A stretch of DNA of 6,903 nt from Sphingomonadaceae bacterium (GCA_947442095.1 CANEVG010000188.1:1-6903); one strand, 5' to 3'; counted from the stretch's first letter, positions 1-6,381 are shown. A program made the numbers and translations. Notes: generated by a model not told the origin, from the letters alone.

Positions 1-488
1 ATCTTGTCGATGAGGATGGCGGCCCAGACCAGCAGTGTCAGCGCGCCGCCGCCGATGGTCCAGCGGATGGAAAGGCGTAGGTGCCGGGCCTGCGCGTCGA
101 TGGAATGCACGAAGCTGGCGAACAGGCGCTGGCGCAGCGCGGCATCGCCTTCCAGCCCCTCGGCGTCGAATTCCTCGCCCAGCAGCATGGCGCGCAAGGC
201 GAGCGCGCAAGAAAACACCAGCGGCGCGAGCCCGATCAGGCTCGCGAGCACCAGCACCGGCTGGGTAGCCGCATCGACCGATAGCGGCGCGCCCGGGCTG
301 GCCGAGATCGGGTGGGTTCCGATGGTGATCATCAGCGCATTGAACCCCAGCATCGCGCCCAGCCGCACCGAGAGATCGAGGTCGCGGTTCTCGAGGAATT
401 CGAGATCGGCAATGAACCCGCCATCAGGCGGCTCGCCCCGCATCTCGCGAAACGCACGAAGCCGGGAACGAAAGGAATTGGGCAGCAT
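1..488 (-). CDS. Unrecognised integral membrane protein, 3' end cut off by the window
   Basis: An open minus-strand frame starts at ATG 486-488 and has no stop before base 1, giving 162 visible residues. The N-terminal 40 residues are charged and probably cytoplasmic. Three hydrophobic stretches follow, at about residues 41-59, 77-103 and 143-160, each long enough to cross the membrane. A charged segment rich in Glu, Asp and Arg (about 104-141) lies between the second and third. I see no catalytic motif and do not recognise a family. The frame stays open upstream through the end of vapC, but the 488 ATG is the first good start; a second ATG at 441-443 would remove 15 residues. No clear Shine-Dalgarno sequence precedes either. 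The start lies 29 bases after the vapC stop, so read-through from the toxin-antitoxin promoter is possible. The frame is supported by its codon pattern and coherent hydrophobic profile; function is unknown. Confidence 0.72.
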   Translation of the reverse strand, partial: MLPNSFRSRLRAFREMRGEPPDGGFIADLEFLENRDLDLSVRLGAMLGFNALMITIGTHPISASPGAPLSVDAATQPVLVLASLIGLAPLVFSCALALRAMLLGEEFDAEGLEGDAALRQRLFASFVHSIDAQARHLRLSIRWTIGGGALTLLVWAAILIDK

Positions 489-517
489 CGCGCACCAGCG
501 TAATGCGATTTGCTGGT

Positions 518-904
518 TCAGACTAGCCTGATTGGTCCGCGATATTGCGCTATTGTCTCGTCCGCAGTCAGTAACGTGACGCCTTCGGCCATCGCTTGCG
601 CCACCAGTAGACGATCAAACGGGTCCTTGTGGATCGGCGCAAGCGTGGCGGCCAGGATGGCATGTTGGCTGGTGATGGCCAGTTCGGTCATCGTATTGTC
701 GAGGCATCCGCGCCGGACGAGGTGCGGGTCAACGTTGAACTCCGGCCGCTTCAGCGCATACTTGATCGCGATTTCCCAGATGCTGACCGCGCTGAAGGCT
801 ATCTCGTTGTCCCGGTTCTCGATCAGCGCACGCGCCGTCTTGCTCAGTTTGTCCGGATCGCCGGCCGTCCAGATGAGCAGATGTGTGTCAAGCAGCAGTT
901 TCAT
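518..904 (-). CDS. vapC: VapC-family PIN-domain ribonuclease toxin
   Basis: This 128-residue protein is a single PIN domain, the usual VapC length. VapC toxins are Mg2+-dependent endoribonucleases that cleave tRNA or rRNA and are held inactive by the partner antitoxin. The four acidic active-site positions are visible: Asp6 in the N-terminal LLLDTHLLIW strand, Glu44 in the SIWEI helix, Asp97 in the KDPFDRLLVAQA motif and Asp115 in LLTADE. None is missing, so the toxin looks intact. The start ATG (902-904) overlaps the antitoxin stop (901-903) as ATGA, and there is no strong ribosome site of its own, which points to translational coupling. The DTHLLIW and DPFDR forms are those of the VapC branch usually paired with Phd/YefM-type antitoxins, as here. 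The RNA target cannot be read from sequence. Confidence 0.93.
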   Translation of the reverse strand: MKLLLDTHLLIWTAGDPDKLSKTARALIENRDNEIAFSAVSIWEIAIKYALKRPEFNVDPHLVRRGCLDNTMTELAITSQHAILAATLAPIHKDPFDRLLVAQAMAEGVTLLTADETIAQYRGPIRLV

Positions 905-1152
905 GCGAACTTGTCGGCCTGCCCGCCAAACATCTCCGCAATCTCGTCCTTAAACGGAGTCTTGATGTCATCCGGCGCATCGATCTGGCTCTGCAACCAG
1001 CCAAGCTTGCGTTTTTTCGGTGCGTCCTCCAGCGGCCCGAGCCGCGCTGCAGGCTTGCCGCCCTTCGCGACAATGAGGACCTCGCCTGCGGCGGCGCGCG
1101 CAACGAGCTTGGAGAGCTGCGTTTTGGCTTCGTGCATGTTGACGGTCTGCAT
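901..1152 (-). CDS. vapB: Phd/YefM-type antitoxin of the VapC toxin
   Basis: This 83-residue protein begins MQTVNMHEAKTQLSKLV and continues through GEVLIVAKGGKPAARL, the classic Phd/YefM ('prevent-host-death') N-terminal fold that dimerises and binds operator DNA. The C-terminal third (from about residue 42, with KKRK and then an acidic stretch ending EMFGGQADKFA) matches the flexible tail that neutralises the toxin in this family. The start at ATG 1150-1152 is chosen because GGAG (plus-strand 1159-1162 reversed) sits 6 bases upstream. An internal ATG at 1135-1137 (Met6) would cut into the conserved first strand. The gene is the first of a two-gene operon and overlaps vapC by four bases. As in other such modules, the antitoxin, alone or complexed with toxin, probably represses its own promoter; a candidate operator lies just upstream. 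The symbol vapB is by position; by fold it is Phd-like. Confidence 0.92.
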   Translation of the reverse strand: MQTVNMHEAKTQLSKLVARAAAGEVLIVAKGGKPAARLGPLEDAPKKRKLGWLQSQIDAPDDIKTPFKDEIAEMFGGQADKFA

Positions 1153-1158
1153 GGCTGA

Positions 1159-1162
1159 CTCC
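1159..1162 (-). promoter_or_regulatory. Ribosome binding site of the antitoxin gene
   Basis: On the minus strand GGAG stands 6 bases before ATG 1152. It is one of the clearer Shine-Dalgarno sequences in the window and decides the antitoxin start over the internal ATG at 1137. Confidence 0.6.
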
Positions 1163-1163
1163 G

Positions 1164-1186
1164 GACTTAGTCGAGTAAACTTAGTC
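1164..1186 (-). promoter_or_regulatory. Candidate autoregulatory operator of the toxin-antitoxin operon
   Basis: The octamer ACTTAGTC (plus strand) occurs twice, at 1165-1172 and 1179-1186, with starts 14 bases apart. The first copy extends to GACTTAGTC (1164-1172), an odd palindrome with GACT/AGTC arms. The second has the shorter palindromic core ACT-T-AGT. Two palindromic half-sites a little over one helical turn apart, 12 bases before the antitoxin start, is the arrangement expected for a dimeric Phd-type repressor. The repeats are seen directly; the binding role is inferred. Confidence 0.5.
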
Positions 1187-1206
1187 TATTCCAGTCGGGA
1201 GTGCAA
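1178..1206 (-). promoter_or_regulatory. Possible sigma-70 promoter of the toxin-antitoxin operon
   Basis: On the minus strand TTGCAC (1206-1201) and TAAGTT (1183-1178) are separated by 17 bases. The -35 fits well; the -10 is weak, with three of six matches. The proposed -10 overlaps the distal operator repeat, which would suit repression. Confidence 0.3.
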
Positions 1207-1402
1207 GATCGGGTCAGCGGGCGAGCACGGCCAACTGCTACCCTGTTCGTGTGATCCGCAAGCCAATAAGGCGGATGTGGGAGGTTTGGGCTTGCAAGGG
1301 TTGTGGCCTTTGCCCTCCGGAGGCTCCCCTGGGAGAGGCAGTGCCTTGCCGCAAGCGCCCCTCCCCCCATGTCCCGGTCCCTCTCCCCGTTTCGGGGAGG
1401 AA
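1187..1402. other. Non-coding interval with dense short GC palindromes
   Basis: No convincing gene lies between the toxin-antitoxin promoter region and the end of fadD. The interval holds several short perfect palindromes: CTTGCAAG (1291-1298), CCTCCGGAGG (1314-1323), CTCCC-CT-GGGAG (1324-1335), CTTGC-C-GCAAG (1345-1355) and CTCCCCG-TTT-CGGGGAG (1383-1399). C-runs of the type CCCCTCCCCCC lie among them. The texture resembles the dispersed intergenic palindromic elements common in sphingomonad genomes, but whether it is repeated elsewhere cannot be seen from one window. Confidence 0.45.
1383..1399 (-). terminator. Hairpin just after the fadD stop, possible transcription end
   Basis: A perfect 7-base stem CTCCCCG/CGGGGAG closes a three-base loop and begins 3 bases downstream of the fadD stop. 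No T-run follows on the minus strand, so it is not a canonical intrinsic terminator. It could instead protect the 3' end or act with Rho. Confidence 0.4.
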
Positions 1403-3235
1403 TTACCCCTTGTACAACCCATCGACCCGCGCGCTGTAGCGTTCGCGGATCTTGTGGCGGCGGATTTTCATCGAGGGGGTCATTTCCTGATTGTCGATGG
1501 TGAAGGCTTCATCGGCAAAGGCGAACTGGCGGACCTTTTCGATCACCGAGAGGTCCTTGTTCACCCGGTCTACCGCGGCGCGGATCGCGGTGCGGAAGGC
1601 GGGGAGGTCTTGCAGCGCAGTGAGGTCGAACTTCTCGCCCTGCGCGCGGGACCATTCGAGTGCCCATTCGCCGTCCGGCACGATCAGGCCGACGACGTAA
1701 GGGCGCTTGTCGCCCGAGACCATGGCCTGGCCGATTTCGGGCTGGAGCGTGAGCATGCCTTCAATGCGCTGGGGCGAGACGTTGTCGCCCTTGTCGTTGA
1801 TGATCATGTCCTTCTTGCGGTCGGTGATCTTGATGCGACCCTTTTCATCGAAGTGGCCGATATCGCCGGTGTGGAGCCAGCCTGCCTGCGGGCCGTCCTT
1901 TGGAATGGCGCGCAGGGTTTCGGCCTCGTTGCGCCAGTAGCCGTACATGACGAGTTCGCCGCGCACGAGAATCTCGCCGTCGTCTGCAATCTTCACGTCC
2001 ACGCCGCGCATCGGCGGGCCGACGCTGTCCATTGCGAGGCCGACGGCGGGGCGGTTGCAGCTGATCACGGGGCCGGATTCGGTCTGGCCATAGCCCTGAA
2101 GGACCGTGAGGCCCATCGCATCGAAGAACACGCCGACATCGGGGTTGAGCGGTGCGCCGCCCGAGACCATCGCCTTGACGCGGCCACCGAAGCGCTGGCG
2201 GATCTTGGGGCGCAAGGTACGGCCTATCACGAAATCGAGCGGGCGGTCGATCAGTCGGCCTTTGCCGGCGGCCTTGCGCGCGCCGATCGCCATGGCGCGG
2301 GCCATGAGGTAGTTCGGCAGCTTACCCTGCTTTTCGACCTGCTTCATGATGCGCGCGCGCAGCACTTCAAACAGGCGTGGGACGACCACCATCATCGTCG
2401 GCCGCGTTTCCTCAATATTGCTGGCAAGCTTTTCGAGGCCTTCGGCATAATAGATCTGCGCGCCCATCCCGATGGGCAGATATTGCCCGCCGGTGTGTTC
2501 ATAGGAGTGGCTGAGCGGCAGAAACGAGAGGAACACCTCGGTGGTCTCGCCCGCCGCATCCCAGCCAAGGTCCTCGGCAAGGATGTGGGCCGCGCCGTCG
2601 ACATTGCACAGGATCGCGCCGTGGTGCTGGCACACGCCGCGAGGGAGCCCGCCGGTGCCGCTGGTGTAGATGATGCAGGCGGTCTCATGGCGGCCGATGG
2701 CAGCGACGCGCGCGGCGACCGAAAGCCGGGCCAGTGTGGCATCGCCGCCGACCATTTCGGACCAATTGTGGAACTGGATCCGTTCCGATTGCATGCGGCG
2801 CAGCGGCTCCATGCCAATGATATGGCCGACGTCCGCTGCGCTGAGGCAGGCGGTGAGCAGTGGCTGCGCCAGCTTGGCATTGGAGACAATGACCGCGCGC
2901 GCACCAGAGTTTTCCAGCACGTGCTGATGATCGCGCTCGGTGTTGGTGATATAGGCCGGGACGGTGACCAGCCCGGCGGCCATGATCGCCAGATCAGCGA
3001 TGCACCATTCGGGGCGGTTTTCAGAGACAAGCACCACCCGGTCGCCGGGATCAAGGCCGAGACCGCGCAGCGCCTCGGCCAGCAAGCAGACCTGATCGGC
3101 CGCCTCGCGCCAGCTTTGCGATTGCCACTGGCCGCTGCGTTTGGCCCACAGGAGGGGGCGTTCACCAAAGAATTCGGCGCGGGCGAGGAACATCGCCACG
3201 AGATTGGGGAATGCCTGAAAATCGGAAAGCTGCAC
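1403..3235 (-). CDS. fadD: Long-chain fatty acid-CoA ligase (AMP-forming), FadD type
   Basis: This ANL-superfamily enzyme activates fatty acids with ATP and CoA to acyl-CoA through an acyl-adenylate. Motifs in order, numbered from GTG 3235 (610 residues): P-loop YTSGTGGLPRG at 190-200, QGYGQTESGP at 380-389, HTGD at 455-458, TDRKKDMI at 471-478, GDNVSPQRIE at 483-492, and the C-terminal lysine Lys590 in PSMKIRR that serves adenylation. All essential blocks are present. The P-loop departs from the common TSGTTGxPKG, with Gly195 for Thr and Arg199 for Lys. The frame is open to ATG 3493, but that start would overlap ggt by 92 bases and add an 86-residue tail without family character. GTG 3235 has AGAGGA about 10 bases upstream and places the conserved FPNLVAMF segment near the N-terminus; an ATG at 3193 would remove that segment. 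The chain-length preference cannot be told. Confidence 0.9.
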   Translation of the reverse strand: MQLSDFQAFPNLVAMFLARAEFFGERPLLWAKRSGQWQSQSWREAADQVCLLAEALRGLGLDPGDRVVLVSENRPEWCIADLAIMAAGLVTVPAYITNTERDHQHVLENSGARAVIVSNAKLAQPLLTACLSAADVGHIIGMEPLRRMQSERIQFHNWSEMVGGDATLARLSVAARVAAIGRHETACIIYTSGTGGLPRGVCQHHGAILCNVDGAAHILAEDLGWDAAGETTEVFLSFLPLSHSYEHTGGQYLPIGMGAQIYYAEGLEKLASNIEETRPTMMVVVPRLFEVLRARIMKQVEKQGKLPNYLMARAMAIGARKAAGKGRLIDRPLDFVIGRTLRPKIRQRFGGRVKAMVSGGAPLNPDVGVFFDAMGLTVLQGYGQTESGPVISCNRPAVGLAMDSVGPPMRGVDVKIADDGEILVRGELVMYGYWRNEAETLRAIPKDGPQAGWLHTGDIGHFDEKGRIKITDRKKDMIINDKGDNVSPQRIEGMLTLQPEIGQAMVSGDKRPYVVGLIVPDGEWALEWSRAQGEKFDLTALQDLPAFRTAIRAAVDRVNKDLSVIEKVRQFAFADEAFTIDNQEMTPSMKIRRHKIRERYSARVDGLYKG

Positions 3236-3401
3236 GGCGGGACTATCCTCTGACCGGGGCGTCTGACCCGAGGTACCCGGCGCGCGGGTCGTTTGTTTGG
3301 CGCAGAAACTAGGGACGCCGTAGCGGAAGGGCAAGCAGGGCTGTGGATAGAGTGGTTCAAGATGCGGGCTGGTGCCGCGCGCCGCGTGAGCGGCACCGAG
3401 A
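3236..3401 (-). promoter_or_regulatory. ggt-fadD intergenic stretch with hairpin and weak promoter match
   Basis: The 166 bases between the ggt stop and the preferred fadD start hold an 8-base perfect inverted repeat, GGTGCCGC (3371-3378) and GCGGCACC (3390-3397), with an 11-base loop, beginning 4 bases after the ggt stop. No T-run follows. Further on, the minus strand has TTGCCC and TAGTTT separated by 17 bases, a mediocre sigma-70 match. Together these allow partial termination after ggt and separate expression of fadD; this is inference. Confidence 0.35.
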
Positions 3402-5153
3402 TCACGGGGAAACCGCAGCACCTTCGCTTCTGGGATCAGCGGCGCCGACCCACTGGCCGCTTCCGCCCGGACGAGCGACCCATTCGATGGCATTGGCCTT
3501 CAGCCGCATCGGCAAGGCGACGACCTTGGTGTGACCCAGCGCCTCCAGCGCGGGGACCATCGCCTCAAGCGTGGTGCCCGCCTCGACTGCCAGCGCGCCG
3601 GGGGCGGGCATGACGATGCCTTGCGCGATGGCTTCGCGCGCGGACAGGCCCCAATCGAGTGCGCCGATGATGACGCGGATGACCTGCGGCGGGATGGTGT
3701 ATCCGCCTGCCGCGCCGACGATCAGCCGCAGTGTGCCATCGGGGCCATAGATAACGACCGGGCTCATCGAGCTGCGCGGGCGTTTGCCGCCTTCGACTTG
3801 GTTGGCGGTAGGTTTGCCGTTGCGATCCGGATTTAGGTTGAAGTCGGTCAGCTCGTTGTTGAGGTAAAATCCATTCACCACGAGGCCCGATCCGAACGCG
3901 CTTTCGATGGTGGACGTGTAGCTGGCCGCATTGCCCCAGCGGTCCACTGCGGCAAAGTGGGTCGTGCCCTGCTCGGGGATCGGCCCGGCCATGGCAAAGC
4001 GGTCCGTCGCGCCGGCGGGCTTGCCCGGCAGGGTTTGCGCCAGCGTGGCCGTTTCGGAAATCAGCGCCGAGCGCGCGGCGATATAGGCCGGATCAATCAG
4101 GCCGGGGAGCGGGACGGGGACGAAGTCCGGATCGGCGAGGTGCGTATCACGGTCGGCGAAGGCTAGGCGTTCCGCCTCTGCCAGCAGATGCCAGGCAACC
4201 GGGGATTGGGGGCCGAGCGCTTTTAAGTCGAACCGTTCGAGCATGCCCAGCGTTTGCAGCACGATCACCCCGCCGGAAGACGGCGGCCCCATGCTGCAAA
4301 TCCGCCAGACGCGGTACTTCCCGCAAACCGGTTCGCGCAGCTTGGCCCGGTAGCCAGCGACATCGGCGGTGGTCATTGGTGCCGGGTTGCGCGGGCTGGT
4401 GCCCACCTTTGCGGCAATCGCGCCAGCATTGCGGCCGGTGTAGAAGGTGCCCGCGCCGAGCACGGAGACTTTGCCCAGCAGGGCGGCCAGCGCCGGATTG
4501 CGCACCAAAGTGCCCACGGGCAGCGGCGCGCCGTCTGCGCCGAAGAACAGCGCGCGGCCGGCTGGATCGAGTGCGGCGATGTCCTTTGCCATGGCGAGCG
4601 AACTGGCAAGGCGCGGGGTGATCGCGAAGCCATCTGCCGCAAGCTTGATCGCCGGGCCGAACAGCACGCGCCAGGGCAGCTTGCCATGCCTGACATGTGC
4701 CATGGCCGCGAGGCGCAAGTTGCCAGGCACACCAACACTGCGCCCGCCGGGTACCGCATCCCGGTACCCCATCGGCTGGCCGCTCGCGAAGAACCATTGC
4801 GGGTTGGCGGCAGCGGGCGCGGTTTCGCGGCCATCGATGCTTTCGACTCGGCCCGCCGCATCGCCAGTGACGAGGAAGCCGCCGCCGCCGATGCCGGAGC
4901 TTTGCGGTTCGACCACGGTGAGGGCCAGCATCATGGCAATCGCGGCGTCGGTGGCCGATCCGCCAAGCCGCAGCATCTGCGCGCCGGCGTCCGCCGCGCG
5001 CGGGTCTGCTGCAGTGACAGCGCCGATATCAGCAGGCGCAGCGGGTGCGGGCGGGATGATCGCCACGCGTGCCGCATTGGGCAACGGCGCACAGGCCTGC
5101 GCCAGAACGAAAAGGGCGCTAGGCGCAAGCGAGCGTAAAACGCGAATTACCAT
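3402..5153 (-). CDS. ggt: Gamma-glutamyltransferase (gamma-glutamyltranspeptidase), exported
   Basis: Ggt hydrolyses or transfers the gamma-glutamyl group of glutathione and related compounds outside the cytoplasm, and matures by self-cleavage into two subunits. Numbering is from ATG 5153 (583 residues). The nucleophile and cleavage site is Thr397, first Thr of GTTHFAAVDRWGNAASYTST, which fits the family signature. Other family residues visible are Arg109 in GRETAP, the glycine-rich GIGGGGFLV before it, NNELTDF around Asp437, SSMSP with Ser461/Ser462, and the oxyanion glycines Gly483/Gly484 in GAAGGYT. The small subunit would be residues 397-583. The N-terminus (MVIRVLRSLAPSALFVLAQAC) is a signal peptide; Cys21 could be lipidated, but AQAC is a poor lipobox. 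The frame extends to a TTG at 5189 inside pyrD, but the extra 12 residues would spoil the signal peptide. It starts 10 bases after the pyrD stop. No clear Shine-Dalgarno is present, which suggests coupling to pyrD. Confidence 0.93.
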   Translation of the reverse strand: MVIRVLRSLAPSALFVLAQACAPLPNAARVAIIPPAPAAPADIGAVTAADPRAADAGAQMLRLGGSATDAAIAMMLALTVVEPQSSGIGGGGFLVTGDAAGRVESIDGRETAPAAANPQWFFASGQPMGYRDAVPGGRSVGVPGNLRLAAMAHVRHGKLPWRVLFGPAIKLAADGFAITPRLASSLAMAKDIAALDPAGRALFFGADGAPLPVGTLVRNPALAALLGKVSVLGAGTFYTGRNAGAIAAKVGTSPRNPAPMTTADVAGYRAKLREPVCGKYRVWRICSMGPPSSGGVIVLQTLGMLERFDLKALGPQSPVAWHLLAEAERLAFADRDTHLADPDFVPVPLPGLIDPAYIAARSALISETATLAQTLPGKPAGATDRFAMAGPIPEQGTTHFAAVDRWGNAASYTSTIESAFGSGLVVNGFYLNNELTDFNLNPDRNGKPTANQVEGGKRPRSSMSPVVIYGPDGTLRLIVGAAGGYTIPPQVIRVIIGALDWGLSAREAIAQGIVMPAPGALAVEAGTTLEAMVPALEALGHTKVVALPMRLKANAIEWVARPGGSGQWVGAADPRSEGAAVSP

Positions 5154-5163
5154 AGGACGCACG

Positions 5164-6207
5164 CTATGCGCTGCCGACCGCCTCGGCAATGCTGCTCATG
5201 CCTTCCGCGAGCACACGCTGGGCAAGGCCCTCCACGATCCGGCGGACGAGGCCCGGCCCTTCATAGACCAACGCGCTGTAGATCTGGATCAGGCTGGCCC
5301 CGGCGCAGATCCGCGCCCAGGCATCATCGGCGCTGGCAATGCCGCCCACACCGATCAGCGGTATCGCCCCGCCCGTGGCCTTGCGGAAATCGCGCAGGAT
5401 CTGCAGGGCCAGCGGTCGCAGCGGCGCACCCGAAAGGCCGCCCGCCTCGCTCGCCAGGGCGGAGCGCAGCGGCGGGCGGGTGATCGTGGTGTTTGTCACG
5501 ATCAGCGCATCGAGCTGCTTGTCCAGCGCGATCTTGCAGATGGCGTCGATATCTAGCGACGTGAGGTCGGGCGCGAGTTTGAGGAAAAGGCGGGCGGAAT
5601 GGTCGCCGCGCGCCTCAATCACGGCATCGAGCAGATCGGCAAGCGCTGCGGGATCCTGCAGCGCGCGCAGGCCCGGCGTGTTGGGCGAACTGATGTTGAC
5701 CGTGAGATAGCTTGCGAGTGGGGCCATGATCCGCGTCATTTCCGCATAATCGGCAATGCGGTCTGACGAATCCTTGTTGGCCCCGATGTTGGCCCCGATT
5801 ACCCCAGGATTGGCCTGCCGCGCAGCAAGCCGGCTTGCGACCACCGCGCTGCCATCATTGTTGAAGCCCATGCGGTTGATCACCGCATTGTCTTCCACCA
5901 GCCGGAACAGGCGGGGCTTGGGATTGCCTTCCTGCGGACGCGGGGTGACCGTGCCTGCCTCGACGAAGCCGAAACCCAGCGAAAGCAGCGCATCAGGCAC
6001 CTCCCCGTTCTTGTCAAACCCGGCAGCGATGCCGACCGGATTGGGGAAGACCAGCCCTGCCACCCGCTGGCACAGCACCGGATGGGGTGCGCTTCGCCCT
6101 GAATTTGAGGCTGTTTGCGCAGCGCAGCGCAGCGCAGCGATCGTGAGGCGATGGGCAGATTCAGCGGGGATACGAAACAGCAGAGGACGGCAAAGCGAAT
6201 AGAGCAT
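5164..6207 (-). CDS. pyrD: Dihydroorotate dehydrogenase (quinone), class 2
   Basis: PyrD oxidises dihydroorotate to orotate, the fourth step of pyrimidine synthesis, passing electrons through FMN to membrane quinone. The 347-residue form from ATG 6207 begins MLYSLCRPLLFRIPAESAHR, the amphipathic quinone-channel helices that mark class 2 enzymes. Motifs follow in family order: GIAAGFDKNGE with FMN-contacting Lys66, EAGTVTPRPQEGNPKPRLFR, NRMGFNN, GANIGANKDS, VNISSPNTPGLR with catalytic Ser175, LIVTNTTI, GGLSGAPL and the phosphate-binding IGVGGIASADDAW. Lys66 and Ser175 fall on the same numbers as in the E. coli enzyme, which supports this start. The open frame extends 13 residues to a TTG (6246), which has no family support. 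The gene leads the pyrD-ggt transcript. Near the 5' end it carries four tandem copies of a five-base unit (6117-6136), which do not break the frame. Confidence 0.97.
   Translation of the reverse strand: MLYSLCRPLLFRIPAESAHRLTIAALRCAAQTASNSGRSAPHPVLCQRVAGLVFPNPVGIAAGFDKNGEVPDALLSLGFGFVEAGTVTPRPQEGNPKPRLFRLVEDNAVINRMGFNNDGSAVVASRLAARQANPGVIGANIGANKDSSDRIADYAEMTRIMAPLASYLTVNISSPNTPGLRALQDPAALADLLDAVIEARGDHSARLFLKLAPDLTSLDIDAICKIALDKQLDALIVTNTTITRPPLRSALASEAGGLSGAPLRPLALQILRDFRKATGGAIPLIGVGGIASADDAWARICAGASLIQIYSALVYEGPGLVRRIVEGLAQRVLAEGMSSIAEAVGSA
6117..6136. repeat. Four tandem copies of a five-base unit inside pyrD
   Basis: The unit GCGCA is repeated four times exactly, followed by GCG. It lies within codons for the variable segment after the N-terminal helices of PyrD. 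Five is not a multiple of three, so gain or loss of one unit would shift the frame and remove the catalytic domain. Confidence 0.85.
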
Positions 6208-6248
6208 GCGAGAGCAATTCCGATGGACCCGGTGCGGGTTAGGCAAGC

Positions 6249-6277
6249 TCTATTGCGCCCGCGGAAGAGTGCGCCAA
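6249..6277 (-). promoter_or_regulatory. Possible sigma-70 promoter of pyrD
   Basis: On the minus strand TTGGCG (6277-6272) and AATAGA (6254-6249) are separated by 17 bases. Four and three of six positions match consensus. Transcription would start near 6242, leaving a leader of about 35 bases before ATG 6207. This supports the ATG start, because the TTG at 6246 would lie at or before the start of the transcript. Confidence 0.35.
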
Positions 6278-6278
6278 G

Positions 6279-6301
6279 CTACAATTGTCTTCAAATTGTA
6301 G
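6279..6301. promoter_or_regulatory. Perfect 8-base inverted repeat upstream of pyrD
   Basis: CTACAATT (6279-6286) and AATTGTAG (6294-6301) form a perfect inverted repeat around a seven-base centre. It is AT-rich in GC-rich surroundings and lies directly upstream of the proposed pyrD -35 box. No T-run follows on the plus strand, and on the minus strand it precedes the promoter, so a protein-binding site is more likely than a terminator. The regulator is unknown. Confidence 0.45.
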
Positions 6302-6345
6302 GTTAACAGCGCATTCAGCAATGATTTCGTGCGGCTGTTGCCAGT

Positions 6346-6375
6346 CTGCAACCGATTTTGTCGAATCCGTACAAT
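6346..6375 (+). promoter_or_regulatory. Possible promoter of the small RNA candidate
   Basis: TACAAT (6370-6375) matches five of six positions of a sigma-70 -10 box. CTGCAA (6346-6351), 18 bases upstream, is a weak -35. Transcription would start near 6382. Confidence 0.35.
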
Positions 6376-6381
6376 TCTTGG

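Noticed and set aside
4..531. Plus-strand frame of 175 codons at the left end
   Set aside because: It is Ser/Arg-rich with no domain, while the minus strand encodes a coherent three-segment membrane protein over the same bases.
629..3253. A plus-strand open frame of 874 codons covering the antisense of fadD and part of the toxin-antitoxin genes
   Set aside because: Its translation is rich in His, Arg, Asp and Ala without any domain, and it lies opposite recognisable vapB, vapC and fadD genes. Long antisense frames are a normal product of high G/C in third codon positions.
3236..3493. An 86-residue N-terminal extension of fadD from ATG 3493
   Set aside because: It would overlap the ggt coding end by 92 bases, and its sequence has no ANL-family character. 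GTG 3235 has a nearby purine-rich ribosome site and the expected N-terminus.
4254..5556. Long plus-strand frames (4254-5138 and 4447-5556) opposite ggt and pyrD
   Set aside because: They are low-complexity Arg/Ala/Pro/Ser translations opposite genes with full catalytic motifs, so they are shadows.
6208..6246. A 13-residue N-terminal extension of PyrD from TTG 6246
   Set aside because: The proposed promoter would start transcription near 6242, and from ATG 6207 the Ser175 and Lys66 positions fall exactly on E. coli numbering.
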